DNA from: Polaromonas sp.
GTDB taxonomy: Bacteria > Pseudomonadota > Gammaproteobacteria > Burkholderiales > Burkholderiaceae_C
DNA: 64,000 nt
Direction: 5' to 3'
Assembly: GCA_013824015.1 (NCBI GenBank)
Contig: PNNC01000063.1
Location: 62,001 to 126,000 of the forward strand
Of this stretch, positions 16,141-23,554 are shown in pieces; positions within the stretch are counted from its first letter, which is position 1; each line of letters begins with the position of its first letter. The notes under the pieces are model-generated. The model had not been told where the DNA came from and did not search any database. It saw only the letters and a program-made list of their open reading frames with translations. The translations under genes and the position numbers were made by a program.

Positions 16141-16938
16141 ATGGCGACACGAAAGCCCGCACAAATCCAACCTCAACCTGCGAATTTAACGACTGAAGAT
16201 ATGCGCGCTGCGATTCCAAAGCTGGAGCGGCGCATTAAAGAACTTGAGGACTTTGACCCTACTTCAATTCGAGGGCGCTACGATCCTCGATTGGATGCAT
16301 TGGAAAACAAGTTGACGGACACAATCTCGGACGTGTTTGGCCATGGAACGATTGAATATCACCGTTTCGCACCGTCCTCATTAGATTGTGCTGGCATCAA
16401 TATGATGTATGACACGCCGTTGCATGAGGTTATCCATAGCGTCACTGAAAGCAAGGCACGTGAGATCTCGAACCTGCGCACTGTCATAGAGCTTTTCCAA
16501 GAGAAGCTAGCAGATGACGGTGCCTCCCCTGCAGCGAGAGCTAGAAGGAGCTTCGGCGATCTCAATCTTCATCCGGACATTGATCGAGCCTGTAGTAAGC
16601 TTTTTGCGGATGGACACTACGCCGAGGCAGTCGAAAATGGGTGCAAAGTATTGGACATGCTGGTGAAAATGCGTGTCATGAAAACGGACCCCGGTGGGAC
16701 AGAACTAATGCAATTAGCATTCAGTCCGAAAGCTCCGCTTCTTAGGTACAACGACCAGATCACCGATAGCGAAAAGAGCGAGCAGCAGGGAATGATGTTC
16801 CTCTTCGCGGGGGCAATGCTGGCGTTACGTAACCCAAGAGCGCACGGGCTCGTTCAAGACCACCCGGAAAACGCTGTCGAATACCTCTCATTCTTAAGCA
16901 TGCTCGCAAAGTCACTGGATAGGACCACGGGTAGCTAG
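16141..16938 (+). CDS. TIGR02391 (Ymh)-family protein with HEPN-like RNPRAH motif
   Basis: A 265-residue protein. The C-terminal half matches the TIGR02391/Hypoth_Ymh pattern: LHPDIDRACSKLFADGHYAE, AVENGCKVLDMLVK, and finally GAMLALRNPRAHGLVQDHP followed by a helix to the end. R230-N-P-R-A-H235 fits the R-x4-H active-site signature of HEPN-type RNases. The N-terminal half (1-120) is a separate helical domain with 'IPKLERRIKELEDF' and 'FGHGTIEYHRF'. ATG at 16141 starts after an open stretch with no similarity. Composition is lower in G+C like the gene upstream. Ymh proteins occur sporadically near defence and restriction genes. An RNase toxin or abortive-infection effector is a reasonable inference, not demonstrated. 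Confidence 0.75.
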   Translation: MATRKPAQIQPQPANLTTEDMRAAIPKLERRIKELEDFDPTSIRGRYDPRLDALENKLTDTISDVFGHGTIEYHRFAPSSLDCAGINMMYDTPLHEVIHSVTESKAREISNLRTVIELFQEKLADDGASPAARARRSFGDLNLHPDIDRACSKLFADGHYAEAVENGCKVLDMLVKMRVMKTDPGGTELMQLAFSPKAPLLRYNDQITDSEKSEQQGMMFLFAGAMLALRNPRAHGLVQDHPENAVEYLSFLSMLAKSLDRTTGS

Positions 16939-16940
16939 GG

Positions 16941-17075
16941 ATGCTGCGGCACCGCTATTTTGCGCGGGTGGTGCCAGAGGCGCGGCTGGCGTGGCTGCAG
17001 GACACCGTGCGTCGCTATGGCCCGCGCTACATCTTTGTGGTGCGGCCCATGCCGGGCATCCGCATGCCGCCGTAA
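16941..17075 (+). pseudogene. Truncated DedA-family membrane protein fragment
   Basis: A 44-codon frame (MLRHRYFARVVPEARL ... YGPRYIFVVRPMPGIRMPP, stop) begins two bases after the stop of the Ymh gene. It is high in G+C, unlike the island. 'YGxRYIFVVRxMPGIRMP' is the reentrant-loop motif of DedA/SNARE-associated proteins, which are normally about 200 residues. Both the N-terminal part and everything after the motif are missing here, so this looks like the remnant of a gene broken by insertion of the island. Confidence 0.65.
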
Positions 17076-17115
17076 TTCGTTTTGAGTCAAGATTGATATG
17101 CGACAGAGGAATTCA

Positions 17116-17718
17116 ATGAATGCTTTTTTCCAGGTAGGTACTCGCAGGCTCGCCGTTTGCGTGTTGCTGGGCTTCGCATCCGTGGCCGTGTCGGCTCAAG
17201 AATTTGTGGGCTATGAAGGCAAGAACGCGGTGCGCGAAGGCGATGGTGGCGCGAAAAAAACGGTTGAAGGTGTCGATTTCTGGACCGACGGAGCGCCTCC
17301 TCGAAAGTTCATCCTGCTTGGTTATGTGACCGATCGGCGGCACAAGAGCGGTTTGATCGGGATGGCAAGGATGGCTAGCCTCGAAAAAGATATCGCGGCC
17401 ATCGTTAAGGAGAATGGAGGAGACGCTGCAATCTTGATGAATTCTGAATCCGAGACGGTTGGCAGGATCGGTAACGCTTTCGTGCAAGGTAATGGATCAA
17501 CCGCGTCAGGTTTCGGAGCATCGGTGGGAGTCCAGAAGCACAACAGCAAATTTGCGGTGGTGAGGTATGTCAAAGAGCCTGAAGCCGCAGTAGTCAAGCC
17601 TTCTGAGATTGTCGTAGCTCCTCAGCCTACTTCTGTAGCTTCGCCTTCCGCCAACGCCGTGCCGGCTGCGATACCTTCCTCGGTGGCACCCAACCAACCT
17701 TCTCCGCCCGTTCAGTAA
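17116..17718 (+). CDS. Secreted hypothetical protein with Pro/Ala/Ser-rich tail
   Basis: A 200-residue protein. ATG at 17116 follows AGAGGA at good distance and opens a signal peptide (MNAFFQVGTRRLAVCVLLGF, cleavage near VSAQ). The mature part has a compact region (RKFILLGYVTDRRHKSGLI to SEFETVG-like segment, about 55-125) that could be an alpha/beta domain, then a low-complexity tail of Pro, Ala, Ser and Val. I do not recognise the family. Composition is intermediate between island and backbone. An ATG 18 bases upstream is in frame but poorly placed. Confidence 0.6.
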   Translation: MNAFFQVGTRRLAVCVLLGFASVAVSAQEFVGYEGKNAVREGDGGAKKTVEGVDFWTDGAPPRKFILLGYVTDRRHKSGLIGMARMASLEKDIAAIVKENGGDAAILMNSESETVGRIGNAFVQGNGSTASGFGASVGVQKHNSKFAVVRYVKEPEAAVVKPSEIVVAPQPTSVASPSANAVPAAIPSSVAPNQPSPPVQ

Positions 17719-17759
17719 CGTTTCATCGTCAGAGACTAGGTGCCCTGCTCTGAAGCCAC

Positions 17760-18800
17760 TCAAACAAGCCGCCGAAACCAAACCAGCGAGCAAACCCCCG
17801 CCACCAGCGCCAACCCCGCCGACAACAAGGCCAGCAGGGCCGACACTTCCGTCTCGCGCGTCTGCACCTGCACCCTTGAGCCCAGGTTCTCGTACACGCT
17901 GCGCAGCGCTTCGGCGGTGCCTGCCTGGTGGTACTCGCCGCCGGTCATGCGGGCGACTTCGCGCAGGGTGGGTTCGTCGAGTTGCAGATAGATGGGCATG
18001 CCTTCGGGCATCGCTGCGGCGTCGTTGACGCTGCCCAGGCCGATGACGTCGATGCGCACGCCGCGGTCGGCGGCCATCCTGGCGGCTTCCAGCGTGTCCA
18101 CGCCGGTGGTGCGGCGGCCATCGGTGAGCAGGATGATGGCGGCGGCGTCGTAGGAGCCGGGCGCCACCGGCGTGATCTGTTTGGGCGGCGGTTTGTCCTG
18201 GTTGTCCAGGCTGCGTCCGCGCGGCTTGTTGATGCCGAAGGTCAGTTCCTCAAGGTTGATGCCGTGGTCGGGGAACAGCTCGATCAGGCTGCTGACGATG
18301 GCGCTGCCGACGGCGGTGCCGGTCTGCATCTGGAAGGCGTCGATGGCCGCGACCAGGGCGGGGCGGTCCAGCGTCGCGGTCTGCGCCACCTGGCTGCTGC
18401 CGGCGAAGGTGACCAGGCCGACCTCGATTTTTTTCGGCAGCTCGCGCAGGAACAGCTTGGCCGCTTCCTGCGCGGCGACCAGCCGGGTCGGCTTGACGTC
18501 GCTGACACGCATGCTGAGCGAAATGTCCATCGCCAGGATGATGGTGGTGCGGGCCCAGGGCAACGGCACCCGCGCCATGGGCCGCGCCGCCGCCAGCAGC
18601 AGGCCGGCCAGCGCCAGCAGCAGCAACGCGGGTGGCACATGCTGCCGCCAGGCGCGTCCGGCGGACGCGGCGCGCACCATGCCAAGGTTGCTGTAGCGCA
18701 CCGCCATCTTGCCCCGGCGCCGCAGCAGCCAGAGGTAAAGCACCGGCAGCAGGGGCAGCGCCAGCAGCAGCCAAAGATGGAAGGGCGACTGGAAAAACAT
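17760..18800 (-). CDS. VWA-domain membrane protein (BatA/BatB-like)
   Basis: A 346-residue protein with two N-terminal membrane segments (about 5-27 and 57-73), a periplasmic/cytoplasmic von Willebrand factor A domain and a C-terminal membrane helix. The metal-ion-dependent adhesion site is seen as MDISLS (D92, S94, S96), with a later LLTDGRRTTG that carries the usual Asp. This is the architecture of BatA/BatB, which in other bacteria stand next to a MoxR ATPase and DUF58 protein; those partners are not in this window. ATG at 18800 is chosen because upstream codons lack similarity. Confidence 0.82.
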   Translation of the reverse strand: MFFQSPFHLWLLLALPLLPVLYLWLLRRRGKMAVRYSNLGMVRAASAGRAWRQHVPPALLLLALAGLLLAAARPMARVPLPWARTTIILAMDISLSMRVSDVKPTRLVAAQEAAKLFLRELPKKIEVGLVTFAGSSQVAQTATLDRPALVAAIDAFQMQTGTAVGSAIVSSLIELFPDHGINLEELTFGINKPRGRSLDNQDKPPPKQITPVAPGSYDAAAIILLTDGRRTTGVDTLEAARMAADRGVRIDVIGLGSVNDAAAMPEGMPIYLQLDEPTLREVARMTGGEYHQAGTAEALRSVYENLGSRVQVQTRETEVSALLALLSAGLALVAGVCSLVWFRRLV

Positions 18801-18848
18801 GGAGACACCATCTTGCCGTGGAAGCGATGGGCAGGCAACCGGCTCGGG

Positions 18849-18904
18849 CATTGCGGCATGGATCCCGGGTCATGCCCGGGATGATGAGCGCGGAGCGGGA
18901 TGAC
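18849..18904. repeat. Palindromic repeat, family B, copy 4 (shorter)
   Basis: CATGGATCCCGGGTCATGCCCGGGATGATG is split around a central CCCGGG...CCCGGG inverted repeat, followed by GAGCGGGATGAC. It lies in the short gap between the VWA gene start and the phosphatase gene. Confidence 0.7.
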
Positions 18905-18972
18905 GGGCCATGCCAGCCGACAACTTGCACCCACAGCCCACTGGGATAAGCCCGCTTTGTTAGCCTGTGGCC

Positions 18973-19545
18973 ATGAAACGTTTGATCCCTTCCCTTGCAC
19001 CATTTCTGGGCGTCGCGCTGCTGGCCGCTTCGGCATCTGCCACCGCCGCCGACGCCTGGCCTGAGCTGAATCAGGCCGGCGCCATCGTGCTGTTCCGCCA
19101 CGCCACCGCGCCAGGCATCGGCGACCCGGACAACTTCAAGCTGAATGAGTGCGCGACCCAGCGCAACCTCGACGACCGGGGCCGGGCCGAGGCGCGCAAG
19201 CTTGGTGAACAGTTCCGCAGTCGCAAGATCACTGTCGGTGCGGTGCTGAGCTCGCAGTGGTGCCGCACGCGGGATACCGCGCGGCTGGCGTTTGGCGCTG
19301 AGGCGGTGAAGGATGAGCCGGCCTTCAATTCGTTTTTCAGCCGCGGGGCCGGGATCAGCGACTCGCAGACCGCGCAGGCCCGCGCCATCCTGGCGCGCTG
19401 GCGTGGCCCGGGCACGCTGGTGGTGGTCACGCACCAGGTCAACATCACCGCGCTGACCGGGGTGAACCCGGCCTCGGCCGAAGGGGTGGTGGTGCGGCCG
19501 GCGGCCGATGGCAGCCTCAAGGTGGTGGGCCGCGTGACGCCCTGA
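18973..19545 (+). CDS. Periplasmic histidine phosphatase superfamily protein
   Basis: A 190-residue protein with a signal peptide (cleavage near ATAADA, residue 26). The catalytic motif of the phosphoglycerate-mutase-like superfamily is LFRHATAPG with R42 and H43 (RHA instead of the more usual RHG). SSQWCRTRDTARLAFG carries the phosphate-binding arginine, and VVVTHQVNITALTG carries the second histidine. It should hydrolyse a phosphate ester in the periplasm; the substrate is unknown. ATG at 18973 is used, with a GTG six bases upstream as alternative. Confidence 0.85.
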   Translation: MKRLIPSLAPFLGVALLAASASATAADAWPELNQAGAIVLFRHATAPGIGDPDNFKLNECATQRNLDDRGRAEARKLGEQFRSRKITVGAVLSSQWCRTRDTARLAFGAEAVKDEPAFNSFFSRGAGISDSQTAQARAILARWRGPGTLVVVTHQVNITALTGVNPASAEGVVVRPAADGSLKVVGRVTP

Positions 19546-19568
19546 GGGCGCTCAGGCCCTGACGCTGA

Positions 19569-19844
19569 TCAGGCCTCGCTGGACGGCCAGTCGCTGAAGG
19601 GGAAGGGCGCGGCCTCGCTCGCGAAAGACACAAAGGCGGCGATCTGGCCGAGGTAGCGGCCCACGCTGCGGCCCAGGCCCTGCAGGCGAGCATTGGGCTC
19701 GTCGCTGAAGGCGGCAAAACCCAACTGAAGCAGCGCAATGGCGATCAGCACCCAGGCGGCGAGCTGGAAGGCCAGGCACATCAGAAACATCAGCAGGGCG
19801 CGCATCGGCAGCTTGCGGGTCAGGGCGAGGGCGGTGTTGGTCAT
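19569..19844 (-). CDS. DUF4389 membrane protein
   Basis: A 91-residue protein with a membrane segment at about 14-45, then the conserved DUF4389 part: DEPNARLQGLGRSVGRYLGQI and the closing PFPFSDWP. ATG at 19844 stands 6 bases behind AAGGAG. These small membrane proteins are widespread in proteobacteria and have no known function. It converges on the phosphatase gene. Confidence 0.82.
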   Translation of the reverse strand: MTNTALALTRKLPMRALLMFLMCLAFQLAAWVLIAIALLQLGFAAFSDEPNARLQGLGRSVGRYLGQIAAFVSFASEAAPFPFSDWPSSEA

Positions 19845-20025
19845 GGTCGGCTCCTTCAGGGGTGTCTGAAATCTTGCTACTCCCATGGTGGGGCCGGCTT
19901 GCGCTGCATCAAGCTTCTTTACGCCGCGCCGTCCTGCACGGCGTGAATCGCGGGTGGGGCCCGCTCAAGCGCAGCAGAACGAAAGCAGGGCGGCGCGGCG
20001 GGTCATCCGCTGTTTCGAGATGCTC

Positions 20026-20080
20026 CCAAAACAATAGCTGTAAACCCAGGCTGGACAGGGGCTGGAGGCCGATTGCTTGC
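20026..20080 (+). repeat. Intergenic repeat family A, copy 3
   Basis: CCAAAACAATAGCTGTAAACC, then GGGGCTGGAGGCCGATTGCTTG. It is a diverged copy, directly followed by a family B unit, the same A-then-B order as at 6921-7086. Confidence 0.65.
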
Positions 20081-20119
20081 ATCAGTGCGAAGGGATCCCG
20101 GCTCGAGGCCGGGATGACG
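20081..20119. repeat. Palindromic repeat, family B, copy 5 (partial)
   Basis: AGGGATCCCGGCTCGAGGCC followed by GGGATGACGG: only the right half of the longer units, with CCCGGCTCGAGGCCGGG as stem. Confidence 0.7.
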
Positions 20120-20157
20120 GAAATTGCAGCGATGACGGGGCGCAGCCGCCCCGCCGC

Positions 20158-20832
20158 TCAGTTCGCCGCGAAGCAGTAGAACCTGCCGGAGCCGCCGGTG
20201 CGGATCAGCGCTTCCTGGCTGCAGCCGGCCGACTGGTGCGAGAAGTTCCAGGACTTGGCCCAGTTGTCGGTGGTGGGGCCGATCAGGTCGTGGTGGCCGA
20301 CGATGGCCGAGCCCTCGGTCGAGCTGGTCCAGGCGCGGCAGGTGGTGTCGGTCTGCGGCGCAAACGCGGTGCCGTCCGAACGCGAGCCGGTCAGCATGTC
20401 GTGCTCATTGGGCGTGTCGCCACGGCCCTTGATCACGTTGCCGCGCTCGTCCAGCGCGGTGTCCTTGTTGATGAAGTTGCCGTCGTGCAGGTGGCTGACG
20501 CTGCGCGCGATCATCGCGCCCTTGGCGTTGAACCAGGGGCCGCTGCCGATGCGGTCGCGCGCATGGACGGCGGCCACGGCTGGCGTCGTGCCTGCCGCAT
20601 TGACGGGTGGTGTGCTCAGGTAAGCGCGCCAGTTTTTGCCGGTGGAGCCGGCCGCGGTCGCCAGGCGCTGGCAGTGCGCGTCGGCGCCGGCCAGGCCGCC
20701 CAGGTCGGCGCCCTTGCCGCTGCCCACGCTGGTGACAAAAAAGCTCATGGAGCCGGGGCCGCTCGAGGTCGCACAGGCGGTGAGCAAGGCCACGGTGATG
20801 CCGGCGGCGGCGATGTACGAGAGTTTGCGCAT
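20158..20832 (-). CDS. Lipoprotein with DUF1554/lectin-like domain
   Basis: A 224-residue lipoprotein. The signal peptide ends in LLTACATSS, a good lipobox (LTA|C). The mature part, FFVTSVGSGKGADLGGLAGADAHCQ, then WRAYLST, and later TCRAWTSS and FYCFAAN, matches the cysteine-containing DUF1554-type domain, which is related in layout to endostatin/C-type-lectin folds. It is probably anchored in the outer membrane. Ligand unknown. It is a monocistronic minus-strand gene. Confidence 0.75.
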   Translation of the reverse strand: MRKLSYIAAAGITVALLTACATSSGPGSMSFFVTSVGSGKGADLGGLAGADAHCQRLATAAGSTGKNWRAYLSTPPVNAAGTTPAVAAVHARDRIGSGPWFNAKGAMIARSVSHLHDGNFINKDTALDERGNVIKGRGDTPNEHDMLTGSRSDGTAFAPQTDTTCRAWTSSTEGSAIVGHHDLIGPTTDNWAKSWNFSHQSAGCSQEALIRTGGSGRFYCFAAN

Positions 20833-20995
20833 GGGAAGTTTCCTTTTGGATGGGTGGATGGGGCAGGACCATACGCATCAATCATCGAGAAGGCAGCGGG
20901 CTGTTCCTGTCCGTATTGAACCTCCAAGCCCGTCGCCGCCGCATCCGGGATGACCCACCCCCCTGCGTGCTTTTTCGATCCGGCGCGGATCAGCG

Positions 20996-21625
20996 TCAGG
21001 CCGCCTGGGTGGTGCGCGGTCGCTGCGGGTGCACGGTTTCCCTGCGTGCCAGCATCCCGGCAAGCTGTTCGATGCGCCGGGCGCGCGTCTCCGGCTTCTT
21101 CGCGGTCTGGATGCGGAACAACACGGCGTAACGGTTCTGCGCGCTGACCGTCGCGAAAAATTCTGCCGCGCCGGGCTGCGCATCCAGCGCCGCCTGCAGG
21201 TCGGGCGGGATGGCGGCCTGGCTGGCCGGCGCGTAGGCGGCGTCCCAGCGGCCGTCGGCACGGGCGCGTTCGATTTCGGCGAGGCCGGCCGGCTGCATGT
21301 GGCCGCTCTGGATGTAGCCCAGCGCCTTGTCCCGGTTGATCTGCGACCAGAGGCTGCGTGGGCCGCGTGGGCACCAGCGCTGCAGGTAGTAGTGCTCGCT
21401 GTCGGCATTGCGCTGGCCATCGATCCAGCCGAAACACAGCGCGACTTCGAGTGCTTCGGGGTTGGTCACGGTGGCCGTCGGCGCGCCTTTTTTGGCGTGG
21501 CGCAGCCAGACAGCGGTCTTGCCGGCATGGTGCTGGTCCAGCCACAAGGCCCACTCGGCCTGGTAGCGGAACTGCAGCACGGCTTCGCCCTTGTGGGTGC
21601 TTGCGGCGGCGGGTGTGGGGGTCAT
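20996..21625 (-). CDS. YdeI/OmpD-associated family protein
   Basis: A 209-residue soluble protein. WLDQHHAGKTAVWLRHAKK, EALEVALCFGWIDGQRN and RSLWSQINRDKALGYIQSG are the hallmark segments of the YdeI family (bacteriocin-protection / OmpD-associated), followed by the IPPDLQAAL...PGAAEFFATVS helix pair. Members have been linked to resistance to cationic peptides, but the biochemical role is unclear. The start overlaps the stop of the acetyltransferase gene upstream by four bases, so both are co-translated. Confidence 0.85.
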   Translation of the reverse strand: MTPTPAAASTHKGEAVLQFRYQAEWALWLDQHHAGKTAVWLRHAKKGAPTATVTNPEALEVALCFGWIDGQRNADSEHYYLQRWCPRGPRSLWSQINRDKALGYIQSGHMQPAGLAEIERARADGRWDAAYAPASQAAIPPDLQAALDAQPGAAEFFATVSAQNRYAVLFRIQTAKKPETRARRIEQLAGMLARRETVHPQRPRTTQAA

Positions 21626-22179
21626 GGTGGGGCCGGGCGGCGGCAGATCATCAGCAGCGCGGTGCCGTCCGGTGTCTGGACCTCGCCGGTGGCGCGAAAG
21701 CCGGCTTTTTCATAACAGCGGATGGCGCGGGCATTGCGCGGGTCGGGGTCGGTCTGGATATGGGTGACGCGCGGATCGGCGAACAGCTTCGCGACAAAAG
21801 CCTTCACCATCGCCGTGCCGAGACCACGGCCGAGTTGCGCGGCGTCGGCGATCGACTGGTCGATGCCGCGCACGCCGGGGTCGGTTTCATCTTCCCACCA
21901 GCCGCCGCCCGAGCCCATGGCCACATAGGACTGGATGTAGGCGAAGGGTTCACCGTCGAGCAGGGCGATGTGCGGCTGCACCTGGCGGGGATCGTCGATC
22001 CAGGGGCCGTACTCGGCCTCGACCTCGGCCAGGCTGGGCGCCTCGCCCCACCATTCGGTCCAGTGCGGGCGGGCCACCCAGTCGTGCAGCAGGGGCAGGT
22101 CGGCCCTGGTCAGCGGGCGGAAGCTGAAGCGGCGGATCAGCGCGTCGGCGCCGGGGAGTGTTGTCTGCATGGGCTGCAT
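21622..22179 (-). CDS. GNAT acetyltransferase, AAC(6')-like
   Basis: About 185 residues from MQPMQTT; an earlier in-frame start would add 18 residues overlapping the next gene's start. The sequence follows the aminoglycoside 6'-N-acetyltransferase pattern: FRPLTRADLPLLHDWVARPHW near the start, GIDQSIADAAQLGRGLGTAMV (the acetyl-CoA loop is within GRGLGT) and DPDPRNARAIRCYEKAGF. It probably transfers acetyl to an amine. Whether aminoglycosides are real substrates cannot be seen from sequence. It is coupled to the YdeI-family gene, itself linked to peptide resistance. Confidence 0.75.
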   Translation of the reverse strand: MQPMQTTLPGADALIRRFSFRPLTRADLPLLHDWVARPHWTEWWGEAPSLAEVEAEYGPWIDDPRQVQPHIALLDGEPFAYIQSYVAMGSGGGWWEDETDPGVRGIDQSIADAAQLGRGLGTAMVKAFVAKLFADPRVTHIQTDPDPRNARAIRCYEKAGFRATGEVQTPDGTALLMICRRPAPP

Positions 22180-22231
22180 GTTCTCCGGAAAAAACGATGA
22201 CCTGATTGTGCACAGGCGGCAAAATGGCGCC

Positions 22232-22771
22232 ATGACCCATCAGGTAGCCCGACCCGGCCCCCTTGCCATTCGCCGCCTCACGACCGTGGGTGGCACCGAG
22301 CTGCAGGCGCTGGCTGCGCTGCTGATCGACTGCGTGGATGGCGGCGCGTCGGTCAGTTTCATGCATCCCTTGCCGTTGGCCAAAGCGCTGGACTTCTGGC
22401 GCACGGTGGCCTACGGTGCTGCGCGCGGCGAGCGTGTGCTGCTGGTGGCCGAAGACGGGCAGGGCATCTGCGGCACGGTGCAGCTGATGCTGGCCCAGCC
22501 CGAGAACCAGCCGCACCGCGCCGACGTCGCCAAGATGCTGGTGCATCGCCGTGCCCGCCGCCAGGGCCTGGGCGCGGCGCTGATGCAGGCGGCCGAACAG
22601 GCGGCGCGCGAGGCCGGCAAGACCCTGCTGGTGCTGGACACCGCCAGCGCCGAGGCCGAACGCCTGTATGCGCGCCAGGGCTGGCAGCGCGTGGGCGTGA
22701 TCCCGGGGTATGCGCTGCTGCCGACCGGCGAGCCGTGCGACACCGCTTACTTTTACAAGGTGCTGGGCTGA
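22232..22771 (+). CDS. GNAT-family N-acetyltransferase
   Basis: A 179-residue acetyltransferase. VAKMLVHRRARRQGLGAALM is the acetyl-CoA-binding motif A (RRQGLG), and LLVLDTASAEAERLYARQGW is the following beta4-alpha4 region. The ATG at 22232 is divergent from the AAC(6')-like gene with about 50 bases between starts, so both promoters share that gap. Substrate unknown; similar proteins are often annotated as tabtoxin-resistance-like or generic GNATs. Confidence 0.8.
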   Translation: MTHQVARPGPLAIRRLTTVGGTELQALAALLIDCVDGGASVSFMHPLPLAKALDFWRTVAYGAARGERVLLVAEDGQGICGTVQLMLAQPENQPHRADVAKMLVHRRARRQGLGAALMQAAEQAAREAGKTLLVLDTASAEAERLYARQGWQRVGVIPGYALLPTGEPCDTAYFYKVLG

Positions 22772-22786
22772 GGCGGTTGCCAGGCT

Positions 22787-22843
22787 GCTACCAAATCAAT
22801 AGCTGCTGGCCCTTGCTGGACATGGGCCGGCGCCCGATTTGAT
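22787..22843 (+). repeat. Intergenic repeat family A, copy 4
   Basis: GCTACCAAATCAATAGCTG, then CTGGCCC / GGGCCGG arms around TTGCTGGACAT, then CGCCCGATTTGAT. The arms allow a stem of seven or eight pairs. Confidence 0.8.
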
Positions 22844-22866
22844 CCCGCTACCCTTGGGGCGCCGAC

Positions 22867-23514
22867 TCAGTTCGGCGGCAACAGCGGAATGACCTGCAGC
22901 CGGCTGAGCACCGGCGCGCCGTATTTGGCCCAATTCTCCGCCCAGCTCGCTTCGGGGCTTTCGAACATGAAGATGTGCACGCTGTCGGTCACGTTGTTGG
23001 CGAGGATGAACTTGTGCACGATGATGGGCGTCATGCCCGACGGCGCGTCGCGGTAGCGGAAGATGGTGCGCTCGAAATCACCGGCAGGCTGCTGGCTCAG
23101 TACCAGCACATCTTCTTTCTTGCTGACATCCAGCGTCGGTTTGAGCATCAGTGCCACCGCTTTCTTGGCTTCCAGCCCGCGCAGGCGCTGGGTGCCGCTG
23201 ATGACATTGACGGTCAATCCCATCTCGAACTTGCTGGATTCCGAAAAGGCTTGTGGGCTGGTCGCGAAGGTCGCCATCGGAAAGCCCGGTGGCGTTTTGG
23301 CTTCCTGCGCGTGCCAGCCTGCAGGCTTGAGGAAGACGGTGTTTTTGTAGAGCTGCCAGCTGAAGCCGTCCGGCGGCGCCGGCAGTTCCGACTGGATGGC
23401 AGCCCGTATCTGCTCGGGCGTCGGCGCCGCGCCGGGCGCCGGCTGGGCGGCCGCGATGGTGCTGGCCAGCAGCAGTGCCGCGGCACACCATGCTTGAAGT
23501 GTCCTGAGTCCCAT
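22867..23514 (-). CDS. Secreted conserved hypothetical protein
   Basis: A 215-residue protein with a signal peptide (MGLRTLQAWCAAALLLASTI, cleavage after AAAQ). The mature part, DGFSWQLYKNTVFLKPAGWH, and later MGLTVNVISG and VHKFILANNVTDSVHIFMFE, looks like a single alpha/beta domain of the PsbP/DUF1795 kind, periplasmic. This fold suggestion rests only on the 'kntvflkPagW' opening. It precedes the cardiolipin synthase gene on the opposite reading order (same strand, about 40 bases apart), so the two may be co-transcribed from the synthase side. Confidence 0.6.
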   Translation of the reverse strand: MGLRTLQAWCAAALLLASTIAAAQPAPGAAPTPEQIRAAIQSELPAPPDGFSWQLYKNTVFLKPAGWHAQEAKTPPGFPMATFATSPQAFSESSKFEMGLTVNVISGTQRLRGLEAKKAVALMLKPTLDVSKKEDVLVLSQQPAGDFERTIFRYRDAPSGMTPIIVHKFILANNVTDSVHIFMFESPEASWAENWAKYGAPVLSRLQVIPLLPPN

Positions 23515-23554
23515 CCCTGCTCCCCCTCTGTTTTTTGGGGATTATTGCAGAGAC

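Larger units (their letters stand above)
19845..20157. other. Intergenic stretch carrying repeats
   Basis: About 310 bases between two minus-strand genes. It holds family A copy 3 and a short family B unit (listed separately). The rest shows no gene or convincing promoter. Confidence 0.6.
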
